Of a stretch of 64,000 bases of DNA, positions 33,659-40,861 are shown one piece after another. Numbering within the stretch: position 1 is the first letter of the stretch; each line of letters opens with the position of its first letter. Source of the stretch: Nocardia transvalensis (GTDB taxonomy: Bacteria > Actinomycetota > Actinomycetes > Mycobacteriales > Mycobacteriaceae). The stretch is taken from positions 496,001 to 560,000 of the forward strand of contig NZ_JADLQQ010000006.1 of assembly GCF_015477765.1 (NCBI RefSeq), in the 5' to 3' direction. The notes below the pieces were generated by a model that was given only the letters and a program-made list of their open reading frames with translations, did not search any database and was not told where the DNA came from. The translations under genes and the position numbers were made by a program.

Positions 33659-34160
33659 CGAGCTGCACTGGCAAGCCCGACGAGTCGGTGTACATCACCT
33701 CGTCGGAACCACTGACGGCATGTCGGACCCGGGCACGGATCAAGTCATCCATTTCCGGAAGTGTGTCGGGTGGAAACCAATTGATTGCCTCTGACTCGTC
33801 ATCGTTGACCCGTGCGGCAGCGGACCCGACGGCGCAACGACACCGGAACGTCATTTCGAGATATTGGGCAACATCGCCGTTGGCGTGGTGGCGTATCGGC
33901 GAAATAGTAATACTCGTCAACTTTTCTACCTCGACGCTGACACCAGTCTCCTCGTGCACCTCACGATAAACTGCCGCAACCGGATGCTCCCCGGGCTCAA
34001 CAATCCCCGACAAGATGCTCCAACAGCTATCCTCACTCCGGCGTTGCAGCAAGACTTGGCCCTCGTCGTTGATTACGACGGCATTGATACCTGGCAGCCA
34101 CAGGAGATGACTAGGCCCAACGGCGGCCCGCAGTTCGCTGACGAATTCAGGAATGGACAT
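33591..34160 (-). CDS. Nudix hydrolase
   Basis: The 189-aa product has a full Nudix box: GIVEPGEHPVAAVYREVHEE followed by TGV, with the G, E, R-E and E-E residues that bind the metal and diphosphate. The N-terminus (LLWLPGINAVVINDEGQVLL) is typical. The last about 30 residues read over the remnant of another gene and may be an acquired tail. The ATG overlaps the end of the epimerase gene by 14 bases, so the two are translationally coupled. Confidence 0.85.
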   Translation of the reverse strand: MSIPEFVSELRAAVGPSHLLWLPGINAVVINDEGQVLLQRRSEDSCWSILSGIVEPGEHPVAAVYREVHEETGVSVEVEKLTSITISPIRHHANGDVAQYLEMTFRCRCAVGSAAARVNDDESEAINWFPPDTLPEMDDLIRARVRHAVSGSDEVMYTDSSGLPVQLAPAAHTATSAPNHAAAQGLSPR

Positions 34161-35145
34161 TTTCTTCTTTCGGTTCCGTTGCTGAGTACTTTTGGACGGC
34201 TATGGAGTCGCGGTCACCGAACCGCGGATTGTCGGCGATTTGGCGACGCCACCATGCCACGGTCCGGCCGATGCCTTCGCCGAGTCCGATCCTGGATCGG
34301 CACTCCTTGCATCCCCGATTGGAACGGAACGATGCAATCTCGTTCGGACGCTCGGCATGGTGCTCGATTGTGACACCCGAGACGTGTCCGCGCACCAGCT
34401 CGGCGATCTCCAGCACCGAGGCCGTTGTTCCGCATCCGAGGTTGAGCACGTTTCGACTGGACGGCAGGGCGGTGATCAAGTCGTCTACGGCGTCGTCGAT
34501 GAAGGTGAAGTCACGGCGCTGCCGCCCATGACCTTCGATGGGCAGGCGTCCAAAATTCAAGGCAGCGTGACAGAACGAAGGGATCAGCGCGTCGGCGCGT
34601 TCACCTGGGCCGTACACATTGAAGATCCGAACAATGGTTATCCCAGGGCTTCCGGCCTCTTTGTGCGCCAACTGGTAGACACGGGCGGCCATCTCCATCG
34701 CTGCCTTGGATGCGGCATATGGCGAGCGAGGAAACACCGGCAACGCTTCGGGCAGCGGTCCGCCTCCCTGGTCGCCGTACACCTCGCACGTACTGCCGAT
34801 CAACACGCGCGAAACGCCCGCTGTGTGAGCGGTTTTGAGCAGATGTAGGGCCATCGAGGCATTCGAGGCGTAAGTCTGTGGCTCACCGAACGACCGGGGG
34901 ACATTCTTCGCGCTGGCGAGATGGACAACTATGTCCACCCCGGCAAGGTCATCGTGGCTGAGGTCGTGTACGTCTTTCACGACCAGGCACGCGCCTCCGT
35001 ATTCCTGTAGCTGCTCAACCGACATGTTGTCAATTCCTACGACCTCATTCCCCCGCGCTTCGAGAGCAACCGCGAGATGGCGGCCAATGAACCCAGCTGC
35101 ACCGGTTATCAGAAATCGAGACGGTTCCGCATGACTGGCTATCAT
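34147..35145 (-). CDS. NAD-dependent sugar epimerase/dehydratase (extended SDR)
   Basis: The 332-aa product has GAAGFIGRHLAVALEARG for NAD binding, VVHLAS, STCEVYGD and YAASKAAME with the catalytic Tyr and Lys, and VRIFNVYGPGE, the pattern of nucleotide-sugar 4-epimerases. Substrate cannot be told. It is coupled to the Nudix gene downstream and lies seven bases after the 37-aa peptide gene. Confidence 0.85.
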   Translation of the reverse strand: MIASHAEPSRFLITGAAGFIGRHLAVALEARGNEVVGIDNMSVEQLQEYGGACLVVKDVHDLSHDDLAGVDIVVHLASAKNVPRSFGEPQTYASNASMALHLLKTAHTAGVSRVLIGSTCEVYGDQGGGPLPEALPVFPRSPYAASKAAMEMAARVYQLAHKEAGSPGITIVRIFNVYGPGERADALIPSFCHAALNFGRLPIEGHGRQRRDFTFIDDAVDDLITALPSSRNVLNLGCGTTASVLEIAELVRGHVSGVTIEHHAERPNEIASFRSNRGCKECRSRIGLGEGIGRTVAWWRRQIADNPRFGDRDSIAVQKYSATEPKEENVHS

Positions 35146-35151
35146 TTGAAA

Positions 35152-35265
35152 TCATCCTCTTCCAGTTGCGTTCGGTACCTTAAACTTTCGGGAGGCAGCG
35201 TGGGCCAGGTCGACGGCTCCGCCGTGCTGCTGATCCGCTGCGGCGTCATCTTCTGGTCGGGCCAT
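35152..35265 (-). CDS. 37-aa peptide upstream of the epimerase
   Basis: ATG 35265 has GGAAGG upstream and a candidate promoter (TTGTCG and GGTTAT) about 60-90 bases before. The peptide starts MARPEDDAAADQQHGG and ends VPNATGRG. The start repeats in the peptide at 33360-33398. It could be a precursor, regulatory or accessory peptide; no modification enzyme typical of RiPPs is seen nearby. Confidence 0.45.
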   Translation of the reverse strand: MARPEDDAAADQQHGGAVDLAHAASRKFKVPNATGRG

Positions 35266-35407
35266 GTGACGCCGCCTTCCGATGTCGTTGAGATTCTTTT
35301 CCCGTGCCGCACCGCCGATCCTCTTAGGTGCGCAAGAGAGGCGATAACCAGTTGTGCCGGACGGGTTTCGACAAGGATGGCTGGCTATCATGGCGGCGCG
35401 GAACGTC

Positions 35408-35710
35408 TCAGTGGGCCCGGCCGCTGTCGGGCTTGACCCTCCCGGACTCGACCAACGTTCGCCATGCCGCCGCTTTGCGGGGACACCCATCTGTCTGGCA
35501 TTCCCTGTGCTGCTGCATGATTCGGTGCGCCTGCGGGACTGTGAGCGGTTCGTAAGGTGGCTCGTGCCACCAACCGACTGCGCTGGCCTGAACTTCTGAC
35601 TCGCGTTGGATTCGATCGTGAACCTCCTGCACGCTCACGCTCGGTTGCTCCGGTTCGACGGTGTTGTCTCGCCACCAGTTGAACCCCACCGTGTCCACCC
35701 CTGCCGTCAT
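35408..35710 (-). CDS. Conserved actinobacterial protein with AHRIMQQH domain
   Basis: The 100-aa product has an aromatic N-terminus (VGFNWWRDNTVEPEQP), a middle helix and a C-terminal domain with PLTVPQAHRIMQQHREC, GCPRKAAAWRTLVESG and a final RVKPDSGR. I recognise this C-terminal pattern as common in Nocardia and Streptomyces hypothetical proteins but know no function. It is divergent from the XRE-TPR gene and heads the leftward cargo operon. Confidence 0.6.
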   Translation of the reverse strand: MTAGVDTVGFNWWRDNTVEPEQPSVSVQEVHDRIQRESEVQASAVGWWHEPPYEPLTVPQAHRIMQQHRECQTDGCPRKAAAWRTLVESGRVKPDSGRAH

Positions 35711-35885
35711 TCGATCCGGTCATTGGTACGGCACCCGACGTCGGGGAAATCGACGCGGTGATCATCCCGGCGTCGGGGCCTGGCATGAGCATCGCGCAGG
35801 GGTGTGCGCCAGAGAACCCCGCGACTGCTACGGAAGAACTACGCTCACGAGTAAGTTGCAAGCCTGCACGGGGACGGCAGACACG

Positions 35886-37103
35886 ATGATCGTGACCAGA
35901 TGGACCGGTGTTGAGGTGCTATTGCTACGTACGGAGGCGCTTCGCCTTACCCGTCCGGAACTCGCGGCTCTGTCCGGCTTCTCTAAGGGTGCTATCCAGA
36001 AATGGGAAGGCCGCGGAGCCACGATCACTCTCTCGGGCGAGTTCGCCGCAGGCATGGATACGTTGCTGCAACGGCTGGACGACAGCCAACGAGCGCGGTT
36101 CCAGTCCGCCTTGGCAGGTATCAGAGGCGGCGTCGAGCCACGACGACGAATAGCCAGCCGGACGGGCAAGAGAGAAGACAAACTTTCCCGAGGTCGCGCG
36201 GCCGTCGACCTGGCAGCCGTCGATCTGCTACGAAGCCGTGTATATGACCTGAACGAGAGCTACCGCAGCAAACCGTCAACATCGTTGCTCGCCCAAGCCG
36301 GGCAGTACCTCGGTCAGGTGCAGTTGCTCTTGGCGCAAGGGTCGGGAGAGCCCGTTCGCCGTGCTCTGCTCGCGGCCGAGGCCCAAAGCGCTACGTTCAT
36401 GAGTCGGCTCGTCTGGGATGCGTCCCAGCGGCGAGACAACATAACGGCGAATCGGTATCTTGAGCAGGCGATTTCGGCCGCAAGGCAACTGGGTGATCCA
36501 ATCGCGGAAAGCCAAGCCCTCCTGAGGCAAAGCTATATCGCCCTCTACGGCGAAAAGAATCCGTCCGATGGCCTGAAGCTGACCACCCAGGTAGCCGATA
36601 CGGTCCACAAAGCCAGCGGTGAACTTGCCGGAATGGCATGGCTTCACCGAGCCGAAGCGCTCGCCATGCTAGGCCGACGAATCGACTGCGAGAAGGCTTT
36701 GAACACAGCGGAGCGTTGCTTCGAGCGCATCACGCCGGCCGAATCCTCGTTGGGCTTGTTCTCGGTGAGCGAGTGCGGCCGTTTGGCTGGCTCTTGCTAC
36801 TTGTTTCTCGGTAGTTCCAAACGGGCACAATTGATTTTGGAGCGTACCGCTGCCGATACTCTCGGTAGTCCGAAGGCGCAGGCTATCATCCTCGGAAACC
36901 TGGCGTTGGCTCACATCCGACAACACGAACTTGATGAAGGTGCGAACGTCTTGCATAGAGCGATCGACATCGTTGAACAGACACGCGGTGGCGCGGGTCT
37001 GAACATCGTGTTCGGTGCGTGTCGTGAACTGCGCCCCTTCCGGAACATCTCTGCGGTGCAGGATGTTTACGACCGTGTGCTAGCACTGATGGCCACCACG
37101 TGA
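35886..37103 (+). CDS. XRE-family regulator with TPR-like C-terminus
   Basis: From ATG 35886 the product has 405 aa. The N-terminus has an HTH (LRTEALRLTRPELAALSGFS then KGAIQKWEGRG), and the rest consists of helical repeats of TPR type (LEQAISAARQLGDPIAESQA; ALAMLGRRIDCEKALNTAER; NLALAHIRQHELDEGANVLH). Such regulators are common in actinobacteria and often sense a peptide or metabolite. It is followed by the cyclo-ligase-like gene with a 4-base overlap or short gap. Confidence 0.75.
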   Translation: MIVTRWTGVEVLLLRTEALRLTRPELAALSGFSKGAIQKWEGRGATITLSGEFAAGMDTLLQRLDDSQRARFQSALAGIRGGVEPRRRIASRTGKREDKLSRGRAAVDLAAVDLLRSRVYDLNESYRSKPSTSLLAQAGQYLGQVQLLLAQGSGEPVRRALLAAEAQSATFMSRLVWDASQRRDNITANRYLEQAISAARQLGDPIAESQALLRQSYIALYGEKNPSDGLKLTTQVADTVHKASGELAGMAWLHRAEALAMLGRRIDCEKALNTAERCFERITPAESSLGLFSVSECGRLAGSCYLFLGSSKRAQLILERTAADTLGSPKAQAIILGNLALAHIRQHELDEGANVLHRAIDIVEQTRGGAGLNIVFGACRELRPFRNISAVQDVYDRVLALMATT

Positions 37104-37114
37104 GGAGCGTTGAA

Positions 37115-37837
37115 GTGGATACCAACCTGGCGAAACAAGCTGTACGGGAACACATCTGGACGCTTCTTGAGCGCGAGCATGCCGTACCGCCCGGCGCGAG
37201 CCGACGCATACCGGCGTTCATCGGTGCCGATAAGGCCGCTGACCGCCTGGCCGAGCTATCTGCATGGGATGCCGCGCGGGTCATCAAAACGGTTCCCGAC
37301 ACCGCGCAACTGCCAGTCCGGGTCCGTGCGTTGCGGGAAGGAAAGCTCGTATATATGGCGGTTCCTCGACTCGCCACACAGAAGCCCTTCTACCTGCTCG
37401 ACCCGACCACGCTTCCCGCGCCTCCCGTAGAAGCAGCGAAGAAGGACGTAGCAGCGCAGGTAGCCCGCACCGTGGATGTGGACGAGATCAGCCCGGTCGA
37501 AATGGTTGTACTCGGCAGTGTCGCCGTAAACCGCCACGGTGCTCGGCTGGGGAAGGGAGCTGGCTACTCAGATATCGAGCTGGCGATACTTCAAGAGGCG
37601 GGCTTAATTGGCGAGGACACCATTATTGTGACGACTGTCCACCAGCTCCAAGTAATTGATGAGCCAATCCCCGAAGCGGAACACGACTTCCGTATGGATT
37701 TGATCGTGACGCCGCAAGAGGTGATCTGGTGCGATGAACCTCGCCGCCCGAATGGTCTCTTGTGGGAGTCTCTACCGTCCGAGAAGATCGGCGCAATTCC
37801 GGCGCTCGCCGCGCGAAGGGCGTCACGCCGACGCTGA
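37115..37837 (+). CDS. 5-formyltetrahydrofolate cyclo-ligase-like protein
   Basis: The product has RVRALREGKLVYMAVPRLA, the ATP/folate motif NRHGARLGKGAGYSDIE and a C-terminal VTTVHQLQVIDEPIPEAEHD, as in the MTHFS family. The usual GKGxGYYD reads GKGAGYSD, so activity on folate is uncertain. GTG 37115 has GAGGAG six bases upstream; GTG 37100 overlapping the XRE stop is an alternative. The pairing with an XRE-TPR gene is conserved in actinobacteria as far as I recall, but its purpose is not known to me. Confidence 0.7.
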   Translation: MDTNLAKQAVREHIWTLLEREHAVPPGASRRIPAFIGADKAADRLAELSAWDAARVIKTVPDTAQLPVRVRALREGKLVYMAVPRLATQKPFYLLDPTTLPAPPVEAAKKDVAAQVARTVDVDEISPVEMVVLGSVAVNRHGARLGKGAGYSDIELAILQEAGLIGEDTIIVTTVHQLQVIDEPIPEAEHDFRMDLIVTPQEVIWCDEPRRPNGLLWESLPSEKIGAIPALAARRASRRR

Positions 37838-37857
37838 TCGACACTGCAAGGTGTCGA
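37838..37857 (+). terminator. Hairpin after the cyclo-ligase-like gene
   Basis: Perfect stem TCGACAC (37838-37844) with GTGTCGA (37851-37857). The U tract is weak, so termination is uncertain. Confidence 0.4.
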
Positions 37858-37977
37858 CTATTGCGAAGTCGGGTACAAGAAGTACCTCCCTCCAACCAAA
37901 TTGCTGTTCGTGGCCGTGTCCCCCTGCGCCGCACCGACACCGATGCAAGCGACGGGGGCGTGCGTGTGGCCCGCTAG

Positions 37978-38484
37978 CTAGTGGGCCTTGCAAACGCCTC
38001 CGCAGTAGACCTCTATCGCCGCCTGCACGACACTCGCGGCAGTGTCCATATCGCCATTCACCTTCGGGAGGATCGCCAGACCCGCGTCTGTCGCCGAACC
38101 GCCCTCATACTTCATGACATCCTGCGCCCGCAACCCGGCATTGATCAACGCCTGTCGTTGCATCTTCTGAGGCACCCCGAGCGCATACACCTTCTCAATA
38201 AAAGCATTGTCCCGGTTGATCTTCCACTGCCGAAGCTCGCTTTCACTCATAAGCGCCGGATCAGTGGGCACCGCTGCCGTCGTAGTGGAGGTAACCCCTT
38301 CCGGTGTCGGGGCCGCAAGTGCTGTACTCGTAGCGACTGCACTAGCTTTGCCGGACTTCTTGTCGTCATCAGCGAGATTGCCGATAACCCCCATCACCAG
38401 CACGACGGCCACGCCCACAAGTACATTCCTGAAAAGCTTCCCCCGAGAGCCCTTTTGCTTGATCTGATTCTGCGGCTGAACCAC
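37978..38484 (-). CDS. Membrane-anchored DUF732-like exported protein
   Basis: The 168-aa product has a basic cytoplasmic start, one membrane segment (LFRNVLVGVAVVLVMGVIGN), a Ser/Thr/Ala/Pro linker and a C-terminal helical domain that ends ALINAGLRAQDVMKYEGG and AAIEVYCGGVCKAH; the two last cysteines are typical of DUF732 proteins of mycobacteria and their phages. It probably faces outside the cell. Function unknown. Confidence 0.65.
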   Translation of the reverse strand: MVQPQNQIKQKGSRGKLFRNVLVGVAVVLVMGVIGNLADDDKKSGKASAVATSTALAAPTPEGVTSTTTAAVPTDPALMSESELRQWKINRDNAFIEKVYALGVPQKMQRQALINAGLRAQDVMKYEGGSATDAGLAILPKVNGDMDTAASVVQAAIEVYCGGVCKAH

Positions 38485-38914
38485 GCGCCTACATCCCCTC
38501 TGGTTGCGCTTACCGGAGCCGATACAGAAAACGGATATGCCATGATCCGTTCTCCCCCTTCGGCTTTGCGGTCACCCGATAGACCGCTCAGCCAGTCATA
38601 GCACAACCTTCCACACGGAAGCGAACGGCGCTAGAGGGCCCAGGGCAGAGGCCGCCAGCCATCGAGTAGACAGCCGCAGTTCTTCGCTGGCAATCGAAGC
38701 CGCCCCGGACACACAACGACCCCAGCTCTGACGTATCCATCGAACCGGAAGGGGATCGGTTCGCGCAGAGCTGGGGTCATGCCCCCACAGGAGCGCACTA
38801 CACGATAGCTGCTCGGGACCTCACGCCGCTTGTGAGGCTCCCACCGAGGCTGACTCAGCGGCCATCAGGCCGGGCTGTAGAAGGCGCTGATGGCGCTCTG
38901 GATGCCCACGCGCT
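38485..38914. other. Non-coding region with a long hairpin
   Basis: No convincing gene is seen. GACCCCAGCTCTG (38718-38730) pairs perfectly with CAGAGCTGGGGTC (38766-38778), and inside it CGAACCG pairs with CGGTTCG, giving two stacked stems. It might end leftward or rightward transcripts or be a structured RNA. Two very short leftward frames (14 codons each) near 38828-38912 are too weak to call. Confidence 0.4.
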
Positions 38915-38936
38915 AACCTACGGTACCGTAAGTTAC
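38915..38936. promoter_or_regulatory. Palindromic operator upstream of phage trhA
   Basis: A 22-bp sequence centred on the palindrome ACGGTACCGT, identical to the one at 42604-42625 upstream of the interrupted host trhA. It lies just before the GAGGAGG ribosome binding site, so a bound repressor would block transcription. TetR-type palindromes have this look. Confidence 0.65.
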
Positions 38937-38951
38937 TGAGGAGGTAAATCC

Positions 38952-39659
38952 GTGTCCGACACTGTGCAGCCTTCCGCCTCGATGGCGGACGCCCTCGAAT
39001 CCGTTCGGGAAGAAATCGCGCTGATCAAACCACGTATGCGCGGCTGGATTCACACCTGGGCTGTCGGCATAGCGGCTGTCGCGGTGGTGGCGCTGGTCGC
39101 AGTCGCGGCCTCGGTGTCGGCCTCTGCGGCCTGGTCAACGCTCGTGTACGGCGTGACGGTATGCGGCGTCTTCGGCGTCAGCGCGACGTATCACCGTGTG
39201 AACTGGCGGACGGGTCGTGCAAGGCTGCTCGCCAAACGAGCTGACCACAGCATGATTTTTCTTTTCATTGCTGGTAGTTACACACCGTTCGCTCAACTCG
39301 GAGTCCGAGGCCACTCCGGGGTTGTCCTGCTCGCGGTCGTTTGGGCGGGCGCGCTCGCGGGGGTGATCTTGAAGATGCGGTGGCCGACCGCACCGCGCTG
39401 GGTTGGAGTGCCGCTGTATCTGCTGTTGGGCTGGGCGATCGTGCCCGTTGCCGGAACGCTTATCCACAATGTTGGCTGGGCCCCGGTCATCCTGCTACTC
39501 GCGGGTGGGATCGCCTACAGCGTTGGTGGCGTCCTGTACGCCTCGCGTTGGCCGGACCCGTGGCCTGAGGTGTTCGGGCATCACGAGTTCTTCCATGCCG
39601 CAACGGTTGTCGCGGCGCTGTGCCATTACATCGCAGTGTGGCTGGTGCTGCTGACCTGA
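38952..39659 (+). CDS. trhA: Phage-borne full-length hemolysin III family protein (TrhA)
   Basis: The 235-aa product has seven hydrophobic segments and the family's metal-site motifs: ATYHRVNWR, KRADHSMIF and FFHAATVVAALCHY. It is closely similar to the interrupted host copy on 42285-42587 over the shared part (for example KPRMRGWIHT, VYGVTVCGVFGVSA, YHRVNW). GTG start follows GAGGAGG. The family belongs to PAQR-like membrane proteins; its work in bacteria is probably in membrane energetics or lipid state. Because it is carried by the element that cuts the host gene, it most likely replaces it. Confidence 0.9.
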   Translation: MSDTVQPSASMADALESVREEIALIKPRMRGWIHTWAVGIAAVAVVALVAVAASVSASAAWSTLVYGVTVCGVFGVSATYHRVNWRTGRARLLAKRADHSMIFLFIAGSYTPFAQLGVRGHSGVVLLAVVWAGALAGVILKMRWPTAPRWVGVPLYLLLGWAIVPVAGTLIHNVGWAPVILLLAGGIAYSVGGVLYASRWPDPWPEVFGHHEFFHAATVVAALCHYIAVWLVLLT

Positions 39660-39674
39660 GCTCGTCGAGAACTG

Positions 39675-39761
39675 GTGGGCGGCAGCACTTTCGGTACTGT
39701 GTTCGGTGTCTTCCAGGCTGTGAAAGACGCCCGTAAGAAGCCGACCCGGCAGCAGAACTAG
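39675..39761 (+). CDS. 28-aa small protein after trhA
   Basis: GTG 39675 begins 15 bases after the trhA stop. The product (TFGTVFGVFQAVKDARKKP) has a short hydrophobic then basic part. A strong terminator lies ten bases after its stop. Translation is plausible but not proven. Confidence 0.3.
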   Translation: MGGSTFGTVFGVFQAVKDARKKPTRQQN

Positions 39762-39771
39762 AGGCATAGGG

Positions 39772-39810
39772 AAGGCCCCCAGCATTCCACCCTTCGGTGC
39801 TGGGGGCCTT
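39772..39810. terminator. Bidirectional terminator between trhA and lsr2
   Basis: Perfect 13-bp stem AAGGCCCCCAGCA (39772-39784) with TGCTGGGGGCCTT (39798-39810), followed by CTTGGTT; convergent genes on both sides. Confidence 0.85.
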
Positions 39811-39825
39811 CTTGGTTCCTGGGAG

Positions 39826-40191
39826 TTACTTACCTTTGGCTGCGTGGAAGGCATCTTGGACTTCCTGCGAAATCCTCCCCCGTTCGCTGATCTTGTACCC
39901 GTTCTTTTTGGCCCACTCTCGCATGGCGCCGAGTTGTTCCCGGGGTATGCTTGATCTACCGGCGGCGGCTTTACCAGTCCTACGGCTTCCTCGTCGGCCA
40001 CCGACCTTGCGGGCGACTTTGGTGTATGGCTCCACGAGTGCATAGAACTTGTCGCGGTTCTTGGCACCGAGGTCGATTTCGTATTCCACGCCGTCCACCA
40101 TGAAGGTGATGGTGGGATCGGAAACGATATCCATGTTGATCTTGTCGCCTGTGAGATCGTCGTAAGTCTCAATAATGGTCTTATTTGCCAT
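39826..40191 (-). CDS. lsr2: Lsr2-family nucleoid-associated protein, phage-encoded
   Basis: The 121-aa product has the N-terminal dimer domain (FMVDGVEYEIDLGAKN, DKFYALVEPYTKVARKV), a basic linker (GGRRGSRRTGKAAAG) and the C-terminal DNA-binding domain with REQLGAMREWAKKNGYKISE and RGRI, matching Lsr2. Lsr2 is the H-NS analogue of mycobacteria and silences AT-rich foreign DNA. A phage copy may keep the prophage silent, or interfere with host Lsr2. Confidence 0.88.
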   Translation of the reverse strand: MANKTIIETYDDLTGDKINMDIVSDPTITFMVDGVEYEIDLGAKNRDKFYALVEPYTKVARKVGGRRGSRRTGKAAAGRSSIPREQLGAMREWAKKNGYKISERGRISQEVQDAFHAAKGK

Positions 40192-40569
40192 AGGTCGGAG
40201 AGTACGCAGCGATGATCCCTAAGACAAGTTGTTATCATTCAGAAACTAGGTGTTGATCGTTGAGGCGACTGCCGACGCTAAGGATGCGGCCATCAGCTCG
40301 GTCGTGCACCGCCCCCGTCGGCGGACGACACCACTTCCCGCCGAAGTCTTCCCCGGTACGGTCCTCTTGTTGATCATCAAGGGGGTAAAGTCTTGTCCGC
40401 GAGCCATTGTCGGTCGATCATCGTTGCCGCTAGCGAGGAAGAACTTTGGTCCTGAAGATGGTTCGCAAGACTCTGGCCGCGTAGCAGCGGAGAGCCCCCC
40501 AGCGATGCTGGGGGGCTCTTTCCTTATGTCTGGACTGTTCCGATTGGTCAGGCGTAACAGTCCTCTTCG
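40192..40569. other. Non-coding region with a strong terminator
   Basis: No supported gene. A very strong hairpin, AGAGCCCCCCAGC (40491-40503) with GCTGGGGGGCTCT (40507-40519) then TTCC, lies in the middle of the only long frame, which argues against that frame. A rightward TTG-started 20-codon frame at 40393 with AGGGGGT before it is too weak to call. The region may hold a short transcript that ends at this hairpin. Confidence 0.5.
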
Positions 40570-40815
40570 TTAGAACTGAAGGAGCTTGGCCAAGCCCTCA
40601 GGTGCTTCGTACTCAACCTCACAAACGATGTGGCCCTCTGCGTTGTAGTCCCACTGCGTCACCTTCCGATAGCCGTTGGCCTTCAGCGCTCGATCAGCGA
40701 TGGTTGTCGGGTCCTTCTTGCTGTAGGCCCTGAACTTCGTAACGAGAGTCCCGTTGTCGCGGACCTCGATGTAATCGAGAGCCGGGTTGTCGTGGCGGAA
40801 AGTTCGGGCGATCAT
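40570..40815 (-). CDS. Small protein downstream of the integrase, function unknown
   Basis: From ATG 40815 the product has 81 aa (ALDYIEVRDNGTLVTKFRAY; NAEGHIVCEVEYEAPEGLAK). A longer form from 40908 would overlap the integrase end by 47 bases. The protein looks like a small alpha/beta or DNA-mimic-like domain, but no family is recognised. It could be a recombination directionality factor by position, which is only a guess. Confidence 0.5.
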   Translation of the reverse strand: MIARTFRHDNPALDYIEVRDNGTLVTKFRAYSKKDPTTIADRALKANGYRKVTQWDYNAEGHIVCEVEYEAPEGLAKLLQF

Positions 40816-40861
40816 CCCTATCAACTTTCTGTCGTCGGTCTTGCTGGCAACGGGAACGCGA

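Noticed and set aside
35152..35265. Lanthipeptide or radical-SAM RiPP cluster around the 37-aa peptide
   Set aside because: No LanM/LanC, YcaO, radical SAM or RRE-type protein is encoded nearby, so a RiPP assignment is not supported.
40250..40573. 107-aa rightward frame between lsr2 and the integrase-side gene
   Set aside because: It runs through a very strong terminator hairpin and has no ribosome binding site.
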